A program made the translations under genes and the position numbers. The notes below the pieces were generated by a model that saw nothing but the letters and a program-made list of their open reading frames with translations, made no database searches and was not told the origin of the DNA. Below are positions 22,371 to 35,380 of a stretch of DNA of 64,000 bases, in pieces; within the stretch, counting starts at the first letter, position 1, and each line of letters starts with the position of its first letter. The stretch comes from Protula sp. h YS-2021. Taxonomy: Eukaryota > Annelida > Polychaeta > Sabellida > Serpulidae. The DNA is taken from assembly GCA_949752745.1 (NCBI GenBank), contig OX457028.1:2819498-2883497 (forward strand), given 5' to 3'.

Positions 22371-24225
22371 AGCCCAGTTGGCTTTTCAGCCAGCAGGGCT
22401 ATAGAGTTGGGGACAAGTGTCGTCCGTCCGTCTGTCCAGCCGTCCGTCTGTCCGTCCCGCGACCGTTAAAAGTGGAATATCTTTTTTATTTTTTATCCGA
22501 TTCTTACCAAATTTTAAACACGAGTTTTAACCTTCTACTGCATCAGGAAGTTTTTTATTTTTTGGTTTTAACCATTTATGGCGATTTTATTGCCAATTTG
22601 GGCAAAATACGAAAAAACCTATCTAGTCCCTCATTTTTCATCGGAAGATTCCGAAATTTTTTATGAAGAAACTAGAACTAAGGGCTCAAAAAAGTACTTT
22701 TTTCGATTTTTGAATTTCGACTTATTTTTGAATCTACTGAGCTTCGAAGTTTGCAGCTTTTAAAAATTGGGAAATTTCCATTTTTCTTCTTAAAAAAGCA
22801 AAGTTTCAGTTTGCAGAGGGGCACAATATGTTACATGCAAGTACTTCTGGTTGGTCTTTTCAGTAATTTTGTTGTCAGCGGGTCAGTTCTATGATATTTT
22901 CAAGTGGGCGATAATAGGGAACTTTGGGGTAGGCGATAATGCAAGAAAGGTGTAATTTTCGCATTAAAAGTGCAGGAATCAATTCTGTGCCCCGAAAATA
23001 TAATAAATATGATACTTTTCAAGTAAGCGATAATAGGGAACATTGGGCGATAGTGCAAGAAAATTGTAATTTTCGCTTGAAAAGTGCAGGAATCAATTGT
23101 ATGACCTGAAAATATGATAAATGTGATATTTTTCGGGTGGGTGATAATAGGGAAATTTGGGCGATAATGCAACAAAGTTGTAATTTTCGCTTTTAAAGTG
23201 CAGGAATCAATCCTGTGATTCGGAAACATGATAAATATGATATTTTTTCTTGTAAGGAGCATTGGGCGATAATAGGGAACATAGTGCAAAACATTCCTTT
23301 TGATAATGCAACCGGTTTGAATATTAGTTATGGGTGCCTCCAATCATTTATCAGTGGGCGATAATGCAAGAATTTTGTAATTTGTGCAGAAGTGCAGAAA
23401 TCAATTCTCTTATCGTAAAATATGATATTTTTCGGGTGGGCGATTAGATGGTATCATTAATAGATGCTGAATACTAGCCACCACAGAATTTCAAAGGTCA
23501 CGAAAACACTGCCAATGTCAAAGATCAAAACCTCTCAAACTCTTAACGTTGAATGTTCTTGTGTCATAGTTACTGTACCAAATGTTGTGATGCTACTGGA
23601 AATAATGGTGAGTACTGTCCCAGACAAAACTTCAAAGGAACAAATGACTGAGACACGATCCCGTCACTAGCCTCTTTTTTCATTTTTTCGAATCCTGCTC
23701 GTGCCTATTGGCTGTGCACTCAATCATGATCCCCCTAGGGATTCAAACTGGAATGGCCCATTTCAGTATAATGTGGCAGGGTAGTCCTGATATAGCGCTG
23801 AGATCGCTGAAAGGGACTTAAAACACCAATAAACCAACCAACCAATCATTTTTCCCATGCAAATTAGAATTAATTAGGGTCCACATGTTTTTGACGAAGC
23901 CCCCGCTTTGAAGTTTACCAGGGCATTTGGAGTACGCCTGTCAGGGTAGACTATCCAGGGTCTGGATATTCCTCACCCGATCATTTATTGATTTTTAATT
24001 AAACGCTGGAATTTCCAAAAGCTGTATCCACGTTTGAATAATCGTATGCAACTATAGGCTCGAAATAAGTGTATATAAGAAAGGACGTTATTTAAATTTT
24101 GGAGTTCCACTTCTCTTTGATATCAAAAACAAATTGCAAAAAAATTCCTGTTTTTACATATATATTTTTATTTGACAAATATCGTACCGTGTTCTGGATA
24201 GGATGTTCCAAAACTGTATGCACAT
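22371..24225 (+). mobile_element. Helentron-like element, family D, inserted in family B
   Basis: The head is AGCCCAGTTGGC...GCCAGCAGGGCT (hairpin) followed by GTCGTCCGTCCGTCTGTCC microsatellite. A core of four units of about 128 bp (GATAATAGGGAA, GCGATAATGCAAG, AAAGTGCAGGAATCAATTC) lies at 22905-23445. The 3' end was not recognised; the right boundary is set where the 51-bp array returns. No coding region. Confidence 0.5.
23690..23860 (+). repeat. SINE-like 3' tail
   Basis: AATGGCCCATTTCAGTATAA, TGTGGCAGGG and GATATAGC are followed by a tail ending AATAAACCAACCAACCAATC. A shorter relative (CCCATATCAGAATAATGTGG then CAGGGGGCCCCGATATGGCC) lies at 32916-32965 and 35193-35240. The short tandem tail is typical of SINE/LINE 3' ends. 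No RNA polymerase III promoter was identified. Confidence 0.45.
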
Positions 24226-24232
24226 TTTTGCG

Positions 24233-25135
24233 AACTGTGCATTAACGCAACTTAAATAACATGCGCACTATTTAAAATAAGAATTACGCATCAACATAAC
24301 TTAAATAAACATGTGCACTGGTCAAGAATAAGAACCGCGCATCAACTCAAGTTAAAGAAATATGCGCATTGGCCTGAAATAAGAACCGCGCATCGACCCA
24401 CGTTAAATAAATATTTGCACTGGTCCAAAATAAGCACCGCGCATCAACGCAAGTTAAATAAACATGCGCACTGGTCCGAAATTCGAAGCGCGCATCAACG
24501 CAAGTTAAATAAACATTCGGAATGGTCTAAAATTCGAACTGCTCATTAACGCAAGTTGAATAAACATGCGCACTGGTCCGAAATGAAAACTGCGCACCAA
24601 CGCAAGTTAAATAAACATATGTACAGGTCCAGAATAAGCAGCGTGCATCGACGCAAGTTAAATAAACATACAAACTGGTCCGAAATGCGAACCGCGCATC
24701 AAGGCAACCTAAGGAAACTTGCGCACTTGCCCAAAATAAGTACCGCTCATCAACGCAAGTAAAATAAACATGTGCATTTGTCTGAAGTAAGAACCGCGCA
24801 TCGACGCAAGTTAAATAAACTTGCGCACTGGTCTGAAATAAGAACCGCACATCGACACAAGGTGAACAAACATGCCCACTGATCCGAAATAAGAACCGCA
24901 CATCAACACAAGGTAAATAAACATGGGCACTGATCCGAAATAAGAATCGCTCATCAAAGAAAGGTAAATAAACATGCATGCTAGTCCGAAATGCGAACCG
25001 CGCATCAACGCAAGTTAAATAAACATGTGCACTGTTCCAAAATGAGAGCCGCGCATCAACGCAAATTAAGTAAACATGCGCACTTGTCTGAATAAGAACC
25101 GAGGCAATTTACATAAATATGCGCACTGGTTCGAA
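24233..25135 (+). repeat. 51-bp tandem array (family B core)
   Basis: About 17 copies of the unit described at 20031-21810, followed by the unique 3' segment of family B. Confidence 0.93.
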
Positions 25136-25420
25136 ATGCGAGCGTTGTTCGAAGGTATCTAGGGCAGACTATCCAGTCTACCAGAGATACAAAAATCTGT
25201 TTCCCATTTTTCTGGGAAACAAATCTTTGTATGCATTTATCGATCTAATTATTGAGCTAGCCTTTTGCCGTCTCATCTTTTGAAGCCCAAATTTTCAGGG
25301 AAATTCCCTTGCTCATGCACGCTGGAATCGGTCTTATTGCTTTTCGTAAGCTGGGACTTTGTCCTTGGACAAACTTGTTAATACTTTTTTTAAATTTTCA
25401 TCCTTTTTTTGTCCTTTTTT

Positions 25421-28400
25421 AGCCCAGCTTACGTTACACCTAAGCTGGGGTATTCCTATCGCTTTGCGGGCGGCGACCGTTACTTAATTAGTTAGTTAGT
25501 GAGTTCGTTAGTTCATTAGTTCGTTAGTTAGTTAGTTGTTTATTTAGTAAACTTTGGTTCAAAATGCATCTCCTCCTACAATTTTGATCCGATGTCATTT
25601 ATTTTTGGTATCAGGCATCCCCAAGGGATCATGCATAAGGCTTGTGCTTTTTTAGTCGATCGGGTAATTTTTGAATTTTTGGCAAATTTTTGAAGAAAAA
25701 ATTTTAAAACGTATCGCCTCCTACATTTTTTATCCGATTTGATTTATTTTTGGTATGAGGCACCCCTAAAGGGTCGAGCGTACAGCTTATGCTTTTTTAG
25801 TCGATCGGATAATTTTTGTATTTTTGGGGAATTTTTAAAGCAAAAATTTCGAAAATAATTCAAAATGCATCTACTCCTACAATTTTGATCCGATGTCATT
25901 TATTTTTGGTATGAGGCATCCCTAAGGGGTCATGCATAAGGCTTGTGCTTTTTTAGTCGATCGGGTGATTTTTGAATTTTTGGCGAATTTTTGAAGAAAC
26001 AATTTTAAAATGTATCTCCTACATTTTTATCCGATTTGATTTATTTTTGGTATGAGGCACCCCTAAAGGGTCATGCATACGGCTTGTGCTTTTTTAGTCG
26101 ATCGGACAATTTTTGTATTTTTGGGGATTTTTTTAAGCAAAAATTTCGAAAATAATTCAAAATGCATCTACTCCAACAATTTTGATTCGATGTTATTTAT
26201 TTCTGGTGTGATGCATCCCTAAGCGGTCATGCATACGGTTTTTTTAGTTGATCGGATGATTTTTGAATTTTTGGCGAATTTTTGATCCAATATCATTTAT
26301 TTTTAGTATGAGGCACCACTCAAGGGTCATGGATACGTTTGTGCTTTTTTCAGTCGACAGTTTTTGTATTTTTAGTGAGTTTTTGAAGAAAAACCTTCAA
26401 AATGCATTTCCCCCCTACAGTTTTGAACCGATTTCTTCCTTTTTTGGTATGACTCACGCTTATGTGGGCGGGCGTACGGCTTGTGCTATTTGACTTGACT
26501 TGTGAATTTTTGATGGGGGGGGGGGGGATTTTTAATGAAAATACCTCAAAATGCATCTTCTTGTACAGTTTTGATCAGACTTCATTTATTTTGGGGTAAA
26601 GTATGCCTAAGGTGTCGTGAATACGGCCTGCGCTTTTTGAGTCGATGAGGGAATTTTGGGGAAAAAGAAAAATTCAAAATGCATTTCTTCCCACAGTTTT
26701 AATCAGATTTCATTTATTTTTTTATATGAGCCGTCTCTGGGGGGGGGGGGGGGGGGGGGTCATGCATACGGCTTGTGCATTTTGAGTGAATTGGAAAACT
26801 TTCGAATTTGTTTCGGAATTAAAAAAAAAATTAAATGAATCTCCGCCTACAGCGCATAAACGCAAGTAAAATGAACTTGCACAGTAGTCTCATTTAACAA
26901 CCGCGCATCGACACAAGTTACATAAACATGCGCACTGGTCCAAAATAAGCACCCCGCATCGATGCAAGTTAAATAAACATGCGCATTGGTTCGAAATGTG
27001 AACCGCACATCGACGGATGATAAATAAACATGCAAACTGGTCCAAAATAAGCACCGCGCATGAACGCAAGTTGAATAAACATGCGCACTGGTCTGAAAAA
27101 AGAACCACGCATCAACGCAAGTTGAATAGACATGCGCATTGGTCCGAAATGCGAACTGCACATCAACGCAAGTTAAATAAACGTGTGCACTGTTCCAAAA
27201 TGCGAACCACGCTTCAGCGCAAGTTAAATAATCATGGGCACTGGTGGAAAATGCGAACCGCTCACCGACGCAAGTTAAATAAACATGCGCATTGGTTCGA
27301 AATGTGAATCGCGCATCGACGTAAAATAAATAAACAAACAAACTGGTCAGAAATGGGAACCAAGCATTAACGCAAGTTAAAAAAATATGCCCACTGGTCT
27401 TAAATGCGAACCGCACATCGATACAAGCTAAATAAGCAAGCACACTGGACCAAAATTAGCACCGTACATCAACGCAAGTTAAATAAACATGCGCACTGGT
27501 TCGAAATGCGAACTGCGCATTAACGCAACTTGAATAACATGCGCACTATTCGAAAAAAGAACCGCGCATCAGCACAACTTAAATAAACATGCGGACTGGT
27601 CCAGAATAAGAACCGCGCATCAACTCAAGTGAAATAAATATTCGCATTGGCCTGAAATAAGAACCGCGCATCGATGCACGTTAAATAAACATACGCAGTG
27701 GTTTAAAATGCGAACCACGCGCCAACGCAAGTTAAATTAAACATTTGCACTGGTCCAGAATAAGCACCGCGCATCAACGCAAGTTATATGAACCTGGGCA
27801 CTGGTCCGAAATGCGAACCGCGCATCAACGCAACCTAAAGAAACATGAGCACTGGTCAGAAATGAGAACCGGATATCAATTGAAGTTAAATAAACATGCA
27901 CACTGATCCGAAATGCGAACCGCACATCTGCGCAAGTTAAATAAACATTTGCACGGGTGCAAAATGCGAACCATGCATCAACATAAGTTAACTAATCACT
28001 GGTCCGAAATGCGAACCGCACAATAACACAATCTAAACAAGCAAGCACACACTGGACCAGAATAAGCACCGTGCATCAACGCAAGTTAAGTCAACATGCG
28101 CACTATTCAAAATAAGAACTGCGCATCAAGGCAACTTAACTAAACATACGCACTGGTGCTGAATAAGAACCGCGCATCAAGTTAAAGAAATATGCGCATT
28201 GGCCTGAAATAAAAACCGCGCATCGACGCACGTTAAATAAATATGCGCAGTGGTTCGAAATGCGAACCACGCGCCAACGCAAGTTAAATAAACATTTAAA
28301 TTGGTCCAAAATAAGCACCGCGCATCAACGCAAGTTAAATAAACATGCAAACTGGTCCGAAATGCGAACCGCGCATTAACGCAACCTAAAGAAACTTGTG

Positions 28401-29038
28401 CACTTGTCCGAAATCGAATCGCGCATCAGGGCAACCTAAGGAAACTTGCGCACTTGTCCAAAATAAGTACCGCTATCAACGCGAGGTAAATAAACATGCG
28501 CAGTGGTCTGAAATAAGAACCGCGCGTCAACGCAAGTTAAATAAACATGCGCACTGGTCCGAAACAAGAACCGTACATCAACACAAGGTAAATAAACCTG
28601 CACACTGATCCAAAATAAGAACCACACATCAACACAAGGTAAATAAACATGCGCAGTAAACATGCTGGAATTGGTCCGAAATGCGAGCGTTGTTCGAGTG
28701 TATCTGTGGCAGACTATTAAGTCTATCAGAGATACACAAAATCTGTTTCCCATTTTTCTGGGAAACAAATCTTTGTATGTATTTATCGGTCTATGTTCTG
28801 GTCCGGTGCTAAATTAATTATTGAGCTAGCTCTTTGCCGTCTCATCCTTTGAAGCATAATTTTTTAGGGAAATTCCCCTGCTCATGCACGCTGGAATTGG
28901 TCTTATTACTTTTCGTAAGTCCTAGCTGCGTCTCATCCTTTGAAGCCTAATTTTTCAGGGAAATTCCCGCTGGAATTGGTCTTAATGCTTTTCGTAAGCT
29001 TTTCGTAAGCTGGGACTTTGTCCTTGGACAAACTTGTT
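25421..29038 (+). mobile_element. Helentron-like element, family B, complete copy
   Basis: The most complete B copy (3.6 kb). The 5' end is AGCCCAGCTTACG with hairpin partner TAAGCTGGGGT, after a T run. A TTAGTTAG microsatellite follows, then about ten 150-bp units (to about 26850), the 51-bp array (26855-28690), a unique 3' segment, CGTAAGCTGGGACT, and terminal hairpin TTGTCCTTGGACAA plus ACTTGTT. The 3' CGTAAGCTGGG is the inverted copy of the 5' CCCAGCTTACG, the asymmetric inverted repeat of Helentrons. The 3' unique segment carries a local duplication near 28920-28995. Non-autonomous: no Rep/helicase. Confidence 0.7.
26855..28690 (+). repeat. 51-bp tandem array (family B core)
   Basis: About 36 imperfect copies of the 51-bp unit within the complete family B copy. 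Confidence 0.95.
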
Positions 29039-29498
29039 TCGCTTTTCATCCTTTTTTTTATTATTTTGATACTTTTTCAGTTTTTTTCGTTCAAAATACT
29101 ATTTATTCCTAATTAGATATATGTTTTTTTCTGCTAGAATTTTTTCTGTCTCTAGTCATAATCCTTGATTAGGCCATAATATTAACCGCTCTTATACTGT
29201 ATGTATATGTAATTTCAAACTTTTTTGCAGCGTCTATTGTTAAAATCAGTGCGCATGTCTGCAGAAAAGGGTATTTTTTGTGGAACCGAAACGTATTCTT
29301 CGTAAACGTAATCAATATCTTATCACACTGTAAAATATCCAGTATTCGAAATGATGTTAGGTAGTTATGTCTCCCCGACCAAGGGGAGACATATAGTGTT
29401 TGTACGTTCTGTGTGTGTGTATGTGTGTACGTGTGTGTGGATGCGGCTTCGTCGGGAAACAAGACGAATTGGTGTGTATCACGTTGCAATGTTAAAAT

Positions 29499-29525
29499 GA
29501 AACGGACCGAATTTCGGTCCGTTTC
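29499..29525. repeat. perfect 12-bp-arm palindrome
   Basis: GAAACGGACCGA, three loop bases ATT, TCGGTCCGTTTC. It sits 48 bp inside the left end of the 13.6-kb unit and is conserved in the second copy at about 61940-61966. It could be a protein-binding site or a subterminal hairpin of the element. Confidence 0.85.
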
Positions 29526-31061
29526 GCATTTTGGTCGGGTCGTCCGTTTCGCAAATCTGTGTAAGGGGCTCATTTTGCGAAACAGGACGTGCTCTTTCAC
29601 CTGAGACCACATGCCTATTTCGCAGAAATTTACAGAGACCTTCAAAATTTCTGTGTAAAATAGTTCTCACACCAACATATAGGTGGCTACCTACCATGAA
29701 CTCTGTGTGAGAAAAGCACGTGGAACGAGAGCCAATCAGAAGGCGTACACATGTTTCGATCTGTGTGAAATCTATTTTTATATCATATTTCAACCAATCA
29801 GGTGCTAGCACATGTGTCAGGGGAGCGCGACCACGTGTTGGAATGGACCCGGCCCCGGGTGGTTGTCTACTTTTTGGCCTACATTTTAGTAGATTCTGGG
29901 GTGGCATATCCGTATAATTGTATTTAAAACAGGAAGAATAATATCGCAAATACGTTTTAAAGTTATTTATTGTTTTGTTTGTACCCTATAAATCTCAAAA
30001 ATCAAAGTTAAAGTTGAGGGTAAACAAGGCAACACCCCTTTTGGTAGTGGACGATAATACCAGAAAGTTTCCACTTCATTTTTTAAAGTACATATTTTTG
30101 TTTAACTGAAGCAAAGTGTCACATATTTTATTAAGCAATCGTTAGGGTTTGTTTATCTTCGTAGATTCTTGTTTTTTTTAAACCAAGTCATTCGTTTGAC
30201 ATATTATTCTCGGTTTCTTTATGTAAGCCGGTCTGTTTCGCAAGCCTCATGTATGCGTGTTGTGTGTGAATTGCAGTCACTTTAAACTCTCAGTACAATT
30301 TATAACCTTTTGTTGTGCGAACAGGCGTGTTTCGTATCCGTACATGTCTTATTTACACTCAATCTTTCTGTGGCTAGCGCTGAAATTGACTTAATCTCTC
30401 ATTACTTGATGCCCTTAAACTTGACTGCTGTGTTCACCAAATTCTCCCAAATTCGCCTGGTTTCGCTGTGTAGAGGCAGGTTCTTGAGTGACGCCATTTT
30501 ATATTTTTCTGGGGTGTACAAGCGTGTGTCATGTGCGTACAAGTCTAATATACACTCAGCCTTTCCGTCAATATCACTTAAACTGAGTTTCGTTTCTCAC
30601 TGCTTGGTGACCTTTATCTTAATTGTGCTGTCTTTTTTTTAAATTCGGCTTATTTCACTTTGACTGAAACTAATACTCCAAAAGTGCATTTTTGTATAAG
30701 CGCAAATAGAATGGGTGCGCGACCTCCCCCGCTCCTCCCTCCCCTCCCGTCCCCAGAGCAAAATGCAATGGTAAAGCCTATTAGTCATAAAAAAATGTTT
30801 AACACTGTTAAACTTAAGATTTTTGCAGGCGCGAACTCCCTCCCCCTCTCCCATATACAACCACTGCGAAATTGGTAGTTGATAAACGCATTAAAATCGG
30901 CTTATTTTATTCACTGCAGGACGCAATCCTTCAAAAATATGTTGCTCCATTAATGTAGCTAGTGGGAGACAATGACGTGCAACACCCCTCCCTTTATCGA
31001 AAAAAATATCACTTTAACTGAGTTTCACTGTCCTTAATCTTGAGTATGCTTTATTTAAAAA

Positions 31062-31066
<5 letters not shown>

Positions 31067-31125
<59 letters not shown>
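31067..31125. repeat. (GA)n microsatellite
   Basis: About 29 GA dinucleotides. The equivalent position in the copy at 61892-64000 has a longer A run and about 14 GA (63514-63541), so the locus varies between the copies. Confidence 0.97.
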
Positions 31126-31129
<4 letters not shown>

Positions 31130-31396
31130 GATTCGTTTCCCATTGACTTTACGTTTTGGCACATCAAAACGGCTTTTTTTCGAGCGAAAAATTGTAGTAT
31201 TTGTACTGTTAAATTGGCGCAACAACGGGGTGGGGGACATTCGGGGTAAACCCAACCCTTTCCCCAAAAGCGAAATGCTCTGGTAAAGTCTAGAAGTGAA
31301 AAAAAAATTTGCCGGCCAGATCCCCCTCACCCTTCCTCCTCCTCTCTTGCACGCGCCAACTGCGAAATTGAAGTTGATAAACACACGGAAACGGCT

Positions 31397-31815
31397 ATTC
31401 GCAGTTGATTTGCTTGCATCTGTGAACGGGCTAAAGCGAGAGATTCTCACGCACATGTGATAGGCTGATTGTGTATTATTGTGCGCTGTTTTATTTGTTT
31501 GAGCACTACTTTTATGATTGGCTTGCCTTGTTACTATTTACACGCGAAAAATGTCATATTTATCTTCCATATATGGTTCTCAGATCCCCCCCCCCTCTCC
31601 ATCCACACCCCCGTCCTCCTTCACGGCGGAATTGCCAGTTCAAACACGTATCAGAAGCTCTATTGCGCAGTTGATTTGCTTTGATCTGTGAACGGGCTAA
31701 AAGCTCGAGATTCCCACGCTCATGACAGGCTAACTGTATATTATTGTGCGCTGTTTTAATTGTGTGAGCACTACTTTTATGATTGGCTTGCCTTGTTACT
31801 GTTTACGCGCGAAAT
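31397..31815. repeat. imperfect direct duplication
   Basis: 31397-31555 and 31660-31815 share CGCAGTTGATTTGCTT, GTGAACGGGCTAAA, TATTATTGTGCGCTGTTTTA and GATTGGCTTGCCTTGTTACT in the same order. This is a tandem duplication of about 260 bp inside the mobile unit. Nothing coding is seen in 29.5-32.06 kb. Confidence 0.8.
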
Positions 31816-33112
31816 AATCCGTTATTTTGTTAAGGTTTTTTGTCGTTAAAATGCTTGTTTGGTGATATCTTTTAGCTTGTGTTAGTTTATAAAAATATGG
31901 TAGGGTTTGGAATGAAATTATCTGCGAAACACTAGACTCTGTACATGAACTTGAATGCTTTTTTTACTCAGTATGCAAATTAACCTGTCACGCGCGCGTC
32001 TTTGTTCTTGGTGACATCACTTTCAATGCAGAAAGCGTCCAGGACACATGTGGATAATTTTTGAAAAATTAAAAGTGGATAAAAAGTTAATGATGATATG
32101 CCTGAAAGGTAAATACACACATGTTAAAAGCGCGATTATTTTGTGAATCACGAGAAAATGTTGTTTTAGCGTGTTTGGTGTGATTTGTGGCATTTTTTTA
32201 AGAATGTGTAAGATGCTGCTGGAAAAATACAGGCTTAATTGTGAGGGCGGCAAATTCTGGGCTAACATCTCTTTTCATTTTACGGATTTAAGTGTTTAGG
32301 AATGTTTGCTCAGAAAATTGTTGCTCAGTTTCGCTTGCTGTCGATGTGTTCTTTTGATGGATTTCTTGGTTTACAATTTTTTGTAAGTGGCCACTGCTGG
32401 AAACTAGCTTTTTTAGGCCCGGTCCTTGGGACCCGGGTCTTTGAAAAAGGAGGGTCCAAAGCTATTTAGGGAGGATCCGAACCGTGTTTAGATGAAATAG
32501 GGCGCAAGAAGACATGATTTTTTGCGGCTCAGTCGGACTCTGGGTAGCCAAAAAGGAGGGTCAATTTCCAGCCCTGTTAATACGTACACAGACTTTTGCC
32601 AATTTTAACCCCCCCTCCCCTGAATGCAGTCTGGATGCTTTGCCCTCCCCCCCTCCACCTTGAACGCTTAAAAGAATAATCTAATTCGCACTTTTGACTT
32701 TTGCGGAAAAATTTTTGCGTTTCGACTGAATTCAGATGGGATTAGGATGTAAATGATAGAAAAAAAAAGTGCATGGATGGTCTCTTAGAAGGTAAAAAAA
32801 AAATCGATCAGTTTCGCGCAGTTATAGGTTGTGCTGTCGGCTCATACCTAAGATTGGGATTCCTTCTTGCTACTCCGTGAGGGACTACACATACAACGGT
32901 CAGAGAGATTTTGAATGTCCCATATCAGAATAATGTGGCAGGGGGCCCCGATATGGCCATAGCAGTAAAAAAAAGATAGAAAAATCACAATGCTATACAA
33001 AATGTATCCGGTCACTTGTCGGTTAGTTTCGCTAAGATTTATGGATTGTGTTGTCGTTATTTCAAATTCCCAATATATTCAGCTAATGATAATTCTCTTA
33101 TTGCTTTCACAG

Positions 33113-33294
33113 ATGCCGCTGAAAAAAGGGTGCATTAAAAAGACAAAGGTCCCAGAGAAGTTCGTTGATCTGCAGCGCTACAGAGCAGGTGACGTTGTGC
33201 TTCACATGTATAGAGGGAAGTGGTGGTCTGCACGTGTGGAAGGCCGGGACCCTGACGGAAGTATAGAAGTCTCGTTTTGCGGTTTTGACTTTGC
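33113..33294 (+). CDS. PWWP-domain protein, copy 1, coding exon 1
   Basis: Pyrimidine-rich acceptor TTGCTTTCACAG directly precedes ATG; the donor is TTTGC|GTAAGT. It encodes 60 residues plus two bases. After a basic N-terminus (KKGCIKKTK) comes YRAGDVVLHMYRGKWWSARV (23-42): the strand pattern and double Trp of a PWWP domain, with Ser39 where copy 2 has Pro. GSIEVSFCGFDF (49-60) matches the following PWWP strands, where family members have an F-F-G. PWWP domains bind methylated histone H3 (Lys36) and DNA in the nucleus. The acceptor next to the ATG suggests an upstream non-coding exon. Confidence 0.78.
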
Positions 33295-33549
33295 GTAAGT
33301 TCTTAAACATTTTTCTATTGCTTTCCTGTAAAACCAGGTTGATTTAGATTCCCTTTTGTTTTTGCGTGTTCTTGTGGAATGATGACGTCCTATTCGCCGA
33401 AATTATACTTTTGTAGAGTTGAAAGACCAGTGTATTGTAGCATTGTTTTGCTCCTGTAATAACTGAAAAAAAACTTGACAAGGACAGAAGTGACGTCCTT
33501 ACAGCCGCTGAGAGTGATGCATGATTTCAAAACATTCTTTCATTTTTAG

Positions 33550-33608
33550 TCCGGAGACAGTTTCCGATCCCAGGAAGCTCAAACCGTTTCCTATGGCTGT
33601 GGGAATTG
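33550..33608 (+). CDS. PWWP-domain protein, copy 1, coding exon 2
   Basis: Acceptor CATTTTTAG, donor ATTG|GTAATA, 59 bases, phase 2 in and phase 1 out. It encodes APETVSDPRKLKPFPMAVGI (61-80), the loop and LKPF segment that in PWWP domains precedes the C-terminal helices. Confidence 0.75.
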
Positions 33609-34126
33609 GTAATATGTTATTAAGAAATAACAGATTTTTTTCCTTCCCTGTGATTGGGTTAAATGTCTGTTTTGTCGTTTTATGGTTTGCCAATCTCCGT
33701 TTCCATTGAGTTTTGCATGATAGTGCTTCATAAGTTTGCAGGTTCGATTATCTAGCCGGAAGCATCAGACCCAAAAGGACTTGTATTTTTTCAGTATCCT
33801 AGAAGAAGTGCTTAATCCCTGTATTGCCAGTTGCACGTTCTCATTGCTAAACGGACTGTATATGCGAGATTTTACTTATTCGTATACCACCTATTTTTAA
33901 ATTTTCTCTTAGTTGTCTGTTCCCTCTGTAACTTGCGTGGAAGGGAAATTGAAGTGACCATTGTGTACGTGTAATTTTTGTGCTCACGCCTTTGAATTAT
34001 GAAAAAGTATAGTTTTTCTTTACGCACTGTGTGTTTTCGCATGGTTTTCGGGAATGATTTATGTGCGTCTAAACTTGTATGGAATGAAATGTGGAATGAT
34101 TAAGCATTCCGTCATTTTTTCTGCAG

Positions 34127-34335
34127 AAGAGGTGTCTAAATACCCCGGGAAGGGATACATCAAGGCCTGGGCAGAAGCCGCAAAGAGGTTATGCGGCAGG
34201 GATCAGAGCCACTTGACCCATTTTGTGGGTGAAATTGTTGGGGGACCGGTTAAAGATGACAGTTCGGATGTTAACCAAGCCTGTAGACAGATGAAGAAAG
34301 CAGCGGAAAATATCCCTGCGCGGGTAAAAAATTAA
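34127..34335 (+). CDS. PWWP-domain protein, copy 1, truncated exon 3
   Basis: Acceptor TTTTTTCTGCAG. It encodes EEVSKYPGKGYIKAWAEAAK (81-100), the helical end of the PWWP fold, then RLCGRDQSHLTHFVGEIVGG and a further helix. The duplication junction after ENIPAR cuts the exon, and the frame runs into TAA three codons later, giving a 149-residue product. A GTAAAA after GCGCGG could act as a weak donor instead. The trp-to-pro context is altered (WWS) and the C-terminus is lost, so this copy may be a pseudogene. Confidence 0.65.
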
Positions 34336-35380
34336 AAGTGGATAAAAAGTTAATGAGGATATGCTTGAAAGGTAAATACACATATGTTAAAAGCGCGGTT
34401 ATTTTGTGAATCACGAGAAAATGTTGTTTTAGCGTGTTTGGTGTGATTTGTGGCATTTTTTTAAGAATGTGTAAGATGCTGCTGTAAAAATACAGGCTTA
34501 ATTGTGAGGACGGCAAATTCTGGGCTAACATCTCTTTTCATTTTACGGATTTAAGTGTTTAGGAATGTTTGCTCAGAAAATTGTTGCTCAGTTTCGCTTG
34601 AAAATGCTGTCGATGTTGTCTTTTCATGGATTCCTTGGTTTACAATTTTTTGTAAGTGGCTACTGCTGGAAACTAGCTTTTTTAGGCCCAAGGACCCGGG
34701 TCTTTGAAAAAGGAGCGTCCAAAGCACTTCAGGAAGGATCCGAACCGTGTTAAGATGAAATAGGGCGCAAGAAGAGCTGATTTTTCGCGGCTCAGTCGGA
34801 GTCTGGGTAGCCAAAAAGGAGGGTCTCGGACCCCTGCCAATTTCCAGCCCTGTTAATACGTACACAGACTTTTGCCAATTTTAAACCCCCTCCCCTGAAC
34901 GCAGTCCAGATACTTTGGCCCGCCCCCTCACCTTGAACGCTTAAAAGAATAAGCCAATTCGCACTTCGACTTTTGCGGAAAAATTTTTGCGTTTCGGCTG
35001 AATTCAGATGGGATTAGGATGTAAATGATAGAAAAAAAAACTGCATGGATGGTCTCTTAGAATGTAAAAAAAAATCGATCAGTTTCGCGCAGTTATAGCT
35101 TATGCTGTCGGGTCATACCTAAGATTGGGATTCCTTCTTGCTACTCCATGAGGGATTCCACATACAACGGTTAGAGTGATTTTGAATGTTCCATATCAGA
35201 ATAATGTGGCAGGGGGCCCCGATATGGCCATAGCAGTAAAAAAAGATAGAAAAATGACAATGCTATACAAAATGTATCCGGTCACTTGTCGGTTAGTTTC
35301 GCTAAGATTTATGGATTGTGTTGTCGTTATTTCAAATTCCCAATATATTCAGCTAATGATAATTCTCATTGCTTTCACAG

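Larger units (their letters stand above)
22069..25379 (+). mobile_element. Helentron-like element, family B, outer copy (interrupted)
   Basis: Family B 150-bp units occupy 22069-22370, stop at GTGCTTTTTT where element D begins, and the B core resumes as the 51-bp array at about 24233-25135. The B 3' part follows and ends CGTAAGCTGGGACT, TTGTCCTTGGACAA, ACTTGTT at 25379. The 5' end is missing. Confidence 0.6.

Noticed and set aside
29479..29949. 156-residue minus-strand frame repeated at 61920-62390
   Set aside because: Present twice only because the two DNA copies are nearly identical. Overlapping frames on both strands are equally conserved, and there is no recognisable domain.
33732..33790. 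Additional PWWP exon after TTTGCAG near 33740
   Set aside because: In the phase left by exon 2 the frame stops at TAG after a few codons; the exon at 34127 joins correctly instead.
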